Assembly (NCBI GenBank): GCA_964390645.1
Contig: CAYMLL010000164.1
Location: 1 to 16,730 of the forward strand
Reading direction: 5' to 3'
Source: CAYMLL01 sp964390645
Lineage (GTDB): Bacteria > Planctomycetota > UBA8108
DNA: 16,730 nucleotides
In this document: positions 1 to 7,123 of the stretch, one piece after another
How positions within the stretch are numbered: position 1 is the first letter of the stretch
Layout: each line of letters opens with the position of its first letter
The notes under the pieces: model-generated
What the model was told of the DNA's origin: nothing
Databases searched by the model: none
Seen by the model: the letters and a program-made list of their open reading frames with translations, nothing else
Program-made: the position numbers and the translations under genes

Positions 1-54
1 GCACAGGACTCGGGGCCCGCACAGGACTCGGGGCCCGCACAGGACTCGGGGCCC
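1..54 (+). repeat. Three perfect 18-bp tandem repeats
   Basis: The unit GCACAGGACTCGGGGCCC occurs three times without a mismatch, starting at the window edge, so more copies may lie upstream. It encodes AQDSGP in frame 1. Perfect identity suggests recent expansion or continuing length variation. Confidence 0.9.
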
Positions 55-117
55 GGGATCGAGCCCGAAACGGACTCGACCACGGATTCCGATCCGTCGC
101 CCCGCCCGGCCTCCTGA
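1..117 (+). CDS. C-terminal end of an unidentified protein (5' end outside window)
   Basis: Frame 1 is open from the window edge to a TGA at 115-117 and encodes 38 residues. They begin with three exact copies of AQDSGP and continue with an acidic, Ser/Thr/Pro-rich tail (GIEPETDSTTDSDPSPRPAS). The 18-base unit is a multiple of three, so the repeats keep frame, which supports real coding. The stop lies only 4 bases from the convergent stop of the hinT-like gene, a tight gene junction. No domain is visible in this fragment and the function cannot be told. A disordered, charged C-terminal tail is the only description the sequence allows. Confidence 0.5.
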   Translation, partial: AQDSGPAQDSGPAQDSGPGIEPETDSTTDSDPSPRPAS

Positions 118-121
118 GGGG

Positions 122-457
122 TTAGCCCGGCGGCCAGCTCAACGGCCTTCCCGCGAGCAGGTGCACGTGCAGGTGAAACACGGACTGCCCGGCCCCGGCC
201 CCGTTGTTCATGACCAGGCGGTAATCCTCGTAACCCTCGTCGGCGGCGATCTTCGTCGCCACCCAGCAGAGGTGACCGAGGAGTCCTCGGTCGTCCTCGC
301 TCATGTCGCCGACGCCCACGAGTGGCTTCCTGGGAATCACCAGCACGTGAAGCGGGGCCTGTGGGCTGATGTCGCGAAAGGCGAGAGACTGATCGTCCTC
401 GTGGACGATGTCGGCGGGGATCTGACGGTCGATAATCTGCTGGAAGATGGTGCTCAT
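122..457 (-). CDS. hinT: HinT-like histidine triad (HIT) nucleotide-binding protein
   Basis: This 111-residue protein is full length for the HinT branch of the HIT superfamily. The family hydrolyses purine nucleoside phosphoramidates and aminoacyl-adenylates in the cytoplasm. Visible hallmarks are the N-terminal IPADIV segment (residues 13-18), FRDISPQAP (27-35), and the triad FHLHVHLL with His95, His97 and His99, followed by AGRPL. His99 is the expected nucleophile. The start at 457 was chosen over longer upstream options because GAGG (465-468) sits 7 bases before this ATG and because HIT proteins begin with this 'IFxxII' segment. It ends in TAA. It is divergent from the copper/cytochrome gene and convergent with the fragment at 1-117, and is probably monocistronic. 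It is a housekeeping protein with no obvious link to its neighbours. Confidence 0.95.
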   Translation of the reverse strand: MSTIFQQIIDRQIPADIVHEDDQSLAFRDISPQAPLHVLVIPRKPLVGVGDMSEDDRGLLGHLCWVATKIAADEGYEDYRLVMNNGAGAGQSVFHLHVHLLAGRPLSWPPG

Positions 458-464
458 CCGGAAA

Positions 465-468
465 CCTC
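465..468 (-). promoter_or_regulatory. Ribosome binding site of the hinT-like gene
   Basis: GAGG on the minus strand lies 7 bases upstream of the ATG at 457-455. It fixes the start and excludes an 11-codon extension to 490. Confidence 0.7.
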
Positions 469-584
469 GTGGGATTTGGCCGCCGTACAAGAATCTACAA
501 CCCTACGATGGACTCGCCGGTCGGCCGGGTGCAAGATACACCATTACGGATCGTCCGAGGACCAGGAGTTTCGCCGGAGGTATC

Positions 585-588
585 GAGG
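585..588 (+). promoter_or_regulatory. Ribosome binding site of the cytochrome c/copper monooxygenase gene
   Basis: GAGG lies 6 bases upstream of the ATG at 595. It favours this start, which gives an N-terminal signal-like segment, over the ATG at 469, which would add 42 unlikely residues. No convincing -35/-10 pair was found in the 137-base gap shared with hinT. Confidence 0.65.
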
Positions 589-594
589 AATTCA

Positions 595-1842
595 ATGTAC
601 GCGACCGTGCTGATCGCCGCCCTCTGTGCGGCCCCCGAGACCACCGCTGCCGAGAACGCGGCTGCCAAGAAGGCCACCGTAGAACCGGCCGCGCTGACCT
701 ACTCCAAGAACATCGCGCCGATTTTCCAGCAGCACTGCCAGGACTGTCACCGGCCCGGCGAGGTCGCTCCGATGTCCCTCCTCACCTTCGAGGACGCACG
801 ACGCTGGAAGCGCTCGATCAAGAAGGAGATCCGATCGGGCCAGATGCCGCCGTGGCACGCCGACCCCAAGATCGGACACTGGCGCAACGATCGTCGCATG
901 AGCGCGACCGAAATCGACAGCGTCATTCGCTGGATCGATGCGGGCGCCCCGGAGGGAGACCCCGCCGACCTGCCGCCCGCGAAGACGTTCACCAGGGGCT
1001 GGCGCCACGGCCCTCCCGACGTGGTCCTCCAGATCCCGAGGGCTTTCCGTGTCAAGGCGGAAGGCACGATCCCGTACAAGTACTTCACCGTCTCGACGGG
1101 CTTCACCGAGGACAAGTGGGTCCGCGCGGTCGACGTGCGCCCCGGCGACCCCGCGGTGGTGCACCACATCATCGTCTTCCTCCAGGGACCTGAGAGAGGT
1201 CGCCTGCGGCCGAACAGCCTCTGGCGCAACCACCTCGGAGGCATCGCACCCGGCGAGGAGCCGGACGTCTTCGCACCCGGTTGTGGCAAGCTGATTCCCG
1301 CCGGGTCGAAGCTCGTCTTCCAGATGCACTACACAGCGAACGGCAAGGCGACGAGCGATCGATCCAAGATCGGCCTCTACCTCTCGGACGACGAAGGCCG
1401 TACGCCGCTGAGACAGGTCCATCTCCGCGCGGCGATGAATCCCTGGCTGCGGATCCCCGCAGGAGCCGACAACCACAAGGTCGACTCGAGCTACACGTTC
1501 AAGGAAGAGGCGCGCGTCCTGGCGCTCATGCCACACATGCACCTGCGCGGCAAGAGCTTCCGCTTCGATCTCGTCAAGCGGGACGGCACGCGATCCACGA
1601 TCCTCGACGTCCCACGGTACGACTTCGACTGGCAGCACAACTACACGTTCGAGAAGCCGCTACGGGTCGAGCTCGGTGACAAGATCTACTGCTCGGCTCG
1701 CTTCGACAACTCCAAGAACAACGAGGCGAACCCCGACGCCACGAAGAGCGTCCGCTGGGGAGACCAGACCTGGCAGGAGATGATGATCGGCTTCATCGCC
1801 TACGTGAAGGACGACGGCAGACCGGTCTATCCCGACGAGTAG
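595..1842 (+). CDS. Secreted monohaem cytochrome c fused to a copper type II (PHM/DBM-like) monooxygenase domain
   Basis: The product has 415 residues. Residues 1-19 look like a short signal peptide ending near TTAAE. Residues 33-120 form a small cytochrome c domain: CQDCH (Cys48, Cys51, His52) binds one haem, and Met84 in SGQMPPW is the likely distal ligand. The rest resembles ascorbate-dependent copper monooxygenases such as peptidylglycine and dopamine monooxygenase. The first copper site would use His190-His191 (VVHHIIVF) and His245 (QMHYT). The second would use His314 and His316 (PHMHLRG) and Met396 or Met397 (QEMMIGF). These match the order of H107, H108, H172, H242, H244 and M314 in rat PHM. 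The haem domain could feed electrons to the copper sites in the periplasm, replacing ascorbate; that is inference and the substrate is unknown. The gene stands alone on its strand, convergent with the FG-GAP gene. Start chosen by the GAGG site. Confidence 0.85.
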   Translation: MYATVLIAALCAAPETTAAENAAAKKATVEPAALTYSKNIAPIFQQHCQDCHRPGEVAPMSLLTFEDARRWKRSIKKEIRSGQMPPWHADPKIGHWRNDRRMSATEIDSVIRWIDAGAPEGDPADLPPAKTFTRGWRHGPPDVVLQIPRAFRVKAEGTIPYKYFTVSTGFTEDKWVRAVDVRPGDPAVVHHIIVFLQGPERGRLRPNSLWRNHLGGIAPGEEPDVFAPGCGKLIPAGSKLVFQMHYTANGKATSDRSKIGLYLSDDEGRTPLRQVHLRAAMNPWLRIPAGADNHKVDSSYTFKEEARVLALMPHMHLRGKSFRFDLVKRDGTRSTILDVPRYDFDWQHNYTFEKPLRVELGDKIYCSARFDNSKNNEANPDATKSVRWGDQTWQEMMIGFIAYVKDDGRPVYPDE

Positions 1843-1912
1843 GCGCGGGAAGCGCCGCCGCGACACGCAGCACGTCCTTCCGGGGAGCCGCGCCGGAACG
1901 CGTGCCCCCCGG
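1842..1912. terminator. Possible bidirectional terminator between convergent genes
   Basis: The 72-base gap between the two convergent stops holds two inverted repeats. GGCGC/GCGCC (1842-1846 with 1852-1856) has a 5-base loop. CCGGGG/CCCCGG (1880-1885 with 1907-1912) has a 21-base loop. Neither is followed by a T-run on either strand, so this is a weak call based on position and inverted repeats only. Confidence 0.3.
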
Positions 1913-1914
1913 CA

Positions 1915-4900
1915 TCACTCGCTGCCGAGGCTCCTCAACAGCGCCAGTGCGCGAGGATGGTCCGGAGCGATTTCGAGAAGGTCCTCCAGAACCTCCTTCG
2001 CGGCGGCGACATCTCTCGCCCGGACGAGCTCTCGCGCCAGGTTGAGGTAGGACGGCGGACCGAGACGATCGAGCTCGATCGCCTTGCGAAACGCGGCGAG
2101 CGCCTCCCTGGTCCTGCCCAGCGCACCGAGGATAAGACCGAGGTTGTTGTGCGCCGACGCGTACCGAGGCTCGACGGTCACCGCCGTCTCGCACGCCTTC
2201 CGACCCGCCTCGAACTCGCCGGACTCGGCGAGGATGACCCCGAGGTTGCTCCACGCCTCGGCGTCCTCGGGGTCGAGCTCGACGGCCTTCTCGTAAGCGG
2301 CGCGCGCCGCCCGGGAATCCCGAAGTTGACGGTGCGCCGTGCCCATCCGCTTGTGGATCGTGGCCATCCCCGGCTCTCTCTTCACAGCCTGGAGAAACCG
2401 TTCCAGAGCTCGCCGCGGACGAGCCCTGGCCAGCTCGACGTTGCCGAGGTTCATCAGAGCCTCGACGTGTCCGGGGCGTAGCTTCAACACCTTTTCGAAC
2501 CGGGCTCCGGCCTCTTCGATCCGGCCCTCGCGCGCGGCAACGACACCGAGGTTGACGACAGCATCGACAAACTCGGGATGTCCCTGGAGCGCCGACATGA
2601 AGGACCTGCGCGCGTTCGGCAGATCGTCGAGCTCGAGGAACACCAGGCCGGAGTTGTAGTAGCTCTCGACATCGCCCGGCCGGCGCGCGATCGCGTGTCC
2701 GAAATTGTCGAGCGCGTGACGCGGCAGACCGGCCTCCATGTACGAGACGCCGAGCTGGAAGTAGCCCCGATGAACCTCCGACGCGTGATAGATTCCGGGA
2801 AAGGGCAGACCTACTCGCTGGCGCCCGACGAGGTCACCGGGGATACGCGTGGCGTCCGCTGCGAGGTCTCTCCAGCCGACGACGCCCTCGTAGAGTCGCA
2901 CGATCGCACCACGCCCGTCGATGAGAAGGCTGCACGGAAGCGACAGCCGGCGCGGCCACCAAGCGACATCCTGGATCTGCAGGGAAAGCGCCAGCAAGGA
3001 CGAGCGGTCCACCAGAGCGATCGGCGTGCTGACGCGTCTCGAGATGCGGTCGAGCTGGTCCCGCTCGGAGTCCGCTGGACGAGCCATCACCGCGACGACG
3101 GGAATCGCCTCCTCGTCGCCCGCGCGAGACTCCTGCCACTCGACGAGCTCCCGCACACAGCGAGAGCAGTCCGGCGACCAGATGTTGAGGACGAAGGGAG
3201 CACGGGTGTAAGGACGCCAGTTCCACTCCCGGCCGGAGAGATCGGTCGCGTCGAGACGGGGTAGCGGCGCAGGATCGAGCAGCCAGAGGCGCCTCGGGGT
3301 CTTCTCCCTGCGATTCTGTGTGCTGCCGTGGACCGGAGCTCCATCGCTGACGGCGCGAGGGCGAAACGGCGCACGCGAGATCTCCGCCACACCTTCCGTC
3401 ACCCGATACGCATGCCCCACGGCGAGGGAGTCGAAGCGCTGCGTCCCCCCGTTCGGCCAGCGCACCGTCAGCCGATCGATCGTCCTCGCTGCGCCGACAC
3501 CGAAGAAAAGCTCTCGCGAGCTCTGCGACAGGAAACCGGAGCCTGCGCGCACCTCCTTCACACGGGTGGATCCACCGACCTCGACAACCACGCGAGCGCC
3601 GATACCCTGGCGATTCGACTCACGACCGTCGAGACGGACGGAGATCCTGCCGTGCGGGCTCTGCGAGTCGTTCCTCAGAACACGCACCTGCGGTCCGTTG
3701 CGATTCTTGAGGACCAGATCGGGGTCGCCGTCGCGATCGTAGTCCCAGACCGCGACGCCTCGACCGTCCTCGATGAAGTCGAGCCCGGAGGCGGCCGAGA
3801 GGTTCGCGAATCCGCCGTCCGCACCACCCTGATAGAAGCAGTTGCGCTCGAAACCCGACCACGATCCACCGGTGCGAATCAGCCGGTTGATCGCCTCCCA
3901 CGCATCCTCGTAGCGCGAGATCCGGGTGTCGACTCCCGTCGCACGCGGCACGACCTGCCGCCAGAAGAAGCTTCACAAGTCGTCCTTCTTCTCGTTCGAG
4001 ATGAAGCCGTTGACGACGTAGAGATCCTCGTGTCCGTCACCCTCGACGTCGAGGAACTGCGCCGACCACGACCAGCGAGCAAAGAAGGCGCCGGAACGGA
4101 TGCTGACGTCCTCGAAGCGCCCGTCCCCGAGGTTACGAAAGAGCGAGTTGCCGCGCGCCATACGCAGGTACGTCGAGCGGAGCTTGTCGGTCTCGAATTC
4201 CGGCTGTCCGGCGATGCGTCGCCCGGCCGATGACCACATGTTACCGACGAGAAGGTCGATCCTGCCGTCGTTGTCGAAGTCCTCCCACGTGACGCTCATG
4301 CCGTTGCCGACATCGTCGACCCCGAGCTCCTCGGCGACATCGCGAAACCTGCCACCGTCGTTACGATAGAGGTTGTTCTTGCCGAAGTCGTTCGCGACGT
4401 AGAGATCCGGATCGCCGTCGTCGTCATAGTCGGCCCACGACGCCGCCAGGCTGAAACGACGGTTACCGACCGTCAGTCCGCTCGACTTCGTCACGTCCTC
4501 GAACCGCAGCCGACCGCGGTTGCGAAACAGGAAGTTCGGCGCGCCGTTGTTGGCGTCGTGGTACGGGTACGGATACGACGACTGGAGCTTCGACGCGCTC
4601 CCGGCCCAGAAGACGTAGCTGAACACGTAGAGATCGAGGTCACCGTCCTTGTCGTAGTCGGCCGCGGCGCAGCCGAGCGTCGAGGCGGCAAGCAGATCCA
4701 CCGTCTCGAGCCCGCTCCCACGCCTCCGGCGGAAGCTCCTTCCGTTGATGTTCTCGAAGAGAAGAACTTCCAGCGAGGTGACGGCCACGAGATCGTTGTC
4801 GCCGTCGTTGTCGAGGTCGACGAAGAGCACCCCTCCAGTGTTGTCCAGAACGTCGACACCCGCCTTGCGCGAAACATCGAGGAAGCGACCGTCGCCGAGG

Positions 4901-5802
4901 TTGCGGTAAAGACGATTCGGAAGACCCGCGGGCTGCGACACGTAAATGTCGTCAAGCTCGTCTCCGTCGTAGTCGCCCACCGCGATACCCTGGTGGCCGT
5001 ACACATCGATACCGCTCGCCGAATCGACACGGTGTCGCCAGTAGCCAACGCCACGCGAGAGCTGCTCGCGATAGGAGCGCGAAGCGCCCAGTGCCTCGTC
5101 GGAGACATCCGAGAACACCCGCTTCGCGACCACCGCTCTCTCGTAGGACACCCGGTCCACCGAGGAGATCCGTAACGCGGCATCGGCCATCGTCCAGACG
5201 ACGTCCCAGACGGTCCGAACCTGCGCGTACTCGCCTGTCGCGAGCTGCCCGTCCATCTCGAGGAGAACCCGTGTGCCGACGTCGGCATCGTCCCCGCTCT
5301 CGAAGCGGAAAACCTTGAACTTCGCCTTGCGGACCTCGCCGCACACGGCACCGAGCCGGCTGAGCTCAGCGCTCCACCGCGCGGCGTCGAGTTCACGCTT
5401 GCCGTCACGTGTGCGGTCTCTCCACGCACGACGGCCGTCACGGTCGAGAAAGGGCTCCACGGCAACCGGAACGAGTCTTGCACCTCCGAACTCCGGTGCA
5501 AGCAGCGGGCCGAGGCTCTTCACCTCGAAAGGGTTCCGCAAAGTGACCACCCACTCGGCCAGCTCGTCGAGCCGCGCCACCACCCGCGCGCTGATCCGCT
5601 CACCAACGAAGCGGTCGTCGGCGCTCGACACCTTGCCGATCACCCAGTCGAGCGCTCCCTCACCACCGTCGGCACGCCGCGGCACCTCCAGACGCAACGC
5701 CGGCCCACCAGGCTCCCCGGGCTTCTCGGGCTCCTCGGCAGCCGGCGGCACCGACAACGCGACGACGAGAACGGCCGTTATGCCGGAGCGGAAACGACTC
5801 AT
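1915..5802 (-). CDS. FG-GAP/ASPIC-UnbV/redoxin/TPR exported protein with in-frame TGA (candidate selenoprotein)
   Basis: Read through one in-frame TGA at 3973-3975, this is 1295 residues. Residues 1-22 are a signal peptide. Residues 250-600 carry six FG-GAP/VCBS calcium-binding motifs of a beta-propeller (DYDGDELDD 277, DLDNDGDND 329, DYDKDGDLD 382, DYDDDGDPD 458, DFDNDGRID 508, DVEGDGHED 585). Residue 610 is the TGA. A seventh motif, DYDRDGDPD, follows at 687. The ASPIC/UnbV domain spans about 718-805. A thioredoxin-like redoxin domain (about 845-985) has CSRC at 879-882. About eight TPR units fill 1010-1285. The halves cannot stand alone well: the first lacks the end of the propeller, and the second starts inside it with no signal peptide and no good ribosome site. 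The start at 5802 is set by the signal peptide; its ribosome site is weak. The gene lies 94 bases after the amidohydrolase pair, so it may belong to that operon. Function is unknown. The alternative reading is a nonsense mutation or sequence error. Confidence 0.75.
3945..3961 (-). promoter_or_regulatory. Candidate bacterial SECIS hairpin after the in-frame TGA
   Basis: On the minus strand GCGGCAGGTCGTGCCGC forms a perfect 6-bp stem (GCGGCA/TGCCGC) with a 5-base loop, GGTCG. Counting from the base after TGA, the stem begins at +12, the loop at +18, and the two loop guanines are +18 and +19. From memory, bacterial SECIS elements carry a G among the first loop bases about 16-37 bases after UGA, and E. 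coli fdhF has GGUC at nearly the same distance. The bulged U of the fdhF stem is not present here. The hairpin lies within coding sequence (WRQVVP). Confidence 0.5.
3973..3975 (-). other. In-frame TGA: candidate selenocysteine codon (residue 610)
   Basis: The minus strand reads KKDDL, TGA, SFFWRQVVPRATG with no change of frame. Both flanks belong to the same FG-GAP/ASPIC protein, so the codon interrupts one gene. Wholesale reassignment of TGA to Trp is excluded locally: Trp is encoded by TGG throughout, and several genes here end properly in TGA. What remains is Sec insertion, a nonsense mutation, or a base error. Confidence 0.55.
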
Positions 5803-5896
5803 ACCACGATGATCAGCAGGCAACGCTCTGCAAGAAGAGGGAAAAGCCGGTCTGGGTGACCACGGGATTCTACGCGCGGAGTCCCGCAAAGCGAAG

Positions 5897-7123
5897 CTAT
5901 CTCGACGTGTCGTGAACGACTTCGCCATCCACGATCGTCGCCAAACAGTGCGTGGTGTACTCGAACGGATCGCCGTCATAGAGCGCAAGGTCGCCGTCCT
6001 TGCCCGCCGCAATCGATCCAACCCGCCTGTCGATGCCCAGGATTCTCGCAGCGTCGATGGTGATCATCGCGAGCGTCTCCTCGAAGCTCAGACCGTTGGC
6101 AGCCGCCATCGCCGCCTCGAAGAGGACGACGCGCGTCTTCGGAACGTAGGCCTCGTAGCCGCTCTGCATGGCCACACGGATGCCTGCCCGCTGCAGACGC
6201 GCAGCGGTCTCGAAGCTCGCGTTCTCGAGCTCGCCGTTCGCCCTGGCCATTCCCGGGTGGAGAATGACCGGCACGCCGGCGGCCTTGATCTCATCGATGA
6301 GGAGATAGCTCTCGGCGGCACCGTCGAGCCAGAGACGCACGTCGAGTTCACGCGTCAGCCGCAAAGCCGTCGCGATGTCCTGGGTTCGCTGAGCCGTGAC
6401 CAGCAGCGGCACTTCCTTGTTGAGGACTCTGGCCAGCACTTCGAGCCCGATATCCCTCGCGGGTCGCTCTTCGCCAGCCGGACCGCCATTGGATCGCTTT
6501 CGCGCGTAGTCCCGTGCCTGGTCGAGCTTCTTCCGGAGCATGGCGACCTGCTTGCCCCGGGTGCCCGGAGACTTTCCCTGCTTCGTCGACCGTGGACCGA
6601 GTGTCACGGCGACCGCCGCCGTATCAGCAACGAGCGCATCCTCGACGGTGTTGCCGGTGGTCTTGACGATGATCGTCTGCCCCGAGATCAGCTCTCCCGG
6701 AGCGTGCCCCGTATGCACGGTGGTGACGCCGAAGCTCCTCACCCAGCCGACGAGACGCTCGTGCGCATTGTACGCATCGACGGCACGCAGCTCCGGCTGC
6801 ATCGGGCTCGAGCTCTCGAGCTGGTCCTGATCGTGACGCTGGTTGAACTGTCCGGTGAGGCCGACGACGGAGTGGCCGTCGATCAGCCCAGGGGTGACCA
6901 CCGCCGCCTGGAGCTCGCGAAAACCCGTCGGAATCTTCACGTCCGCGGCCCTGCCGACCGCGGCTACCTTTCCGTCACGCACCACGACGACCCCGTCGGT
7001 GATGGGAGGACCCGACATCGTGTAGAGCCTCGTCGCACGTACAACGACCTGCGCATCGATCCACGGCACATTCAGAACGGAAACCACGCCGGCGAGCAAG
7101 ACCTGCAACGCTCTGGTCGTCAT
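5897..7123 (-). CDS. Exported amidohydrolase-like protein lacking most metal ligands (probable pseudoenzyme)
   Basis: This 408-residue protein has a signal peptide (1-24, cleavage near IDA-Q) and the overall plan of an imidazolonepropionase-type amidohydrolase: an N-terminal beta part with VVVVRDGKVAAVG (45-57), VTPGLIDGHS (76-85), and a C-terminal VGSIAAGKDGDLALYDGDP (368-386). It is a clear relative of its upstream neighbour, but catalytic positions differ. HSHIG becomes HSVVG (only His84 kept), HHHTHRHDDI becomes VTAQRTQDI (242-250), LHHVSEG becomes LDGAAES (266-272), and FHTDD becomes MQSGY (319-323). It is therefore unlikely to bind the usual metals and may be a non-catalytic partner. 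The ATG at 7123 overlaps the upstream stop by ATGA, so translation is coupled. It ends in TAG, with 94 bases before the FG-GAP gene. Confidence 0.9.
   Translation of the reverse strand: MTTRALQVLLAGVVSVLNVPWIDAQVVVRATRLYTMSGPPITDGVVVVRDGKVAAVGRAADVKIPTGFRELQAAVVTPGLIDGHSVVGLTGQFNQRHDQDQLESSSPMQPELRAVDAYNAHERLVGWVRSFGVTTVHTGHAPGELISGQTIIVKTTGNTVEDALVADTAAVAVTLGPRSTKQGKSPGTRGKQVAMLRKKLDQARDYARKRSNGGPAGEERPARDIGLEVLARVLNKEVPLLVTAQRTQDIATALRLTRELDVRLWLDGAAESYLLIDEIKAAGVPVILHPGMARANGELENASFETAARLQRAGIRVAMQSGYEAYVPKTRVVLFEAAMAAANGLSFEETLAMITIDAARILGIDRRVGSIAAGKDGDLALYDGDPFEYTTHCLATIVDGEVVHDTSR

Noticed and set aside
1..54. CRISPR-like array
   Set aside because: The repeats are directly adjacent with no spacers and keep a reading frame.
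458..594. Promoters for hinT and the copper/cytochrome gene
   Set aside because: Only scattered weak hexamers (such as TTGGCC at 476 and TACGAT at 504) with wrong spacing were found; none is good enough to annotate.
1915..3951. Independent gene starting at the GTG at 3951
   Set aside because: It would begin inside the propeller, lacks a signal peptide and has no properly spaced ribosome site. The codons between the TGA and the GTG (SFFWRQV) also read as family sequence.
3973..3975. General reassignment of TGA to tryptophan
   Set aside because: Trp is encoded by TGG throughout, and TGA serves as a real stop at several genes, including the ATGA and GTGA overlaps at 7120-7123 and 15193-15196.
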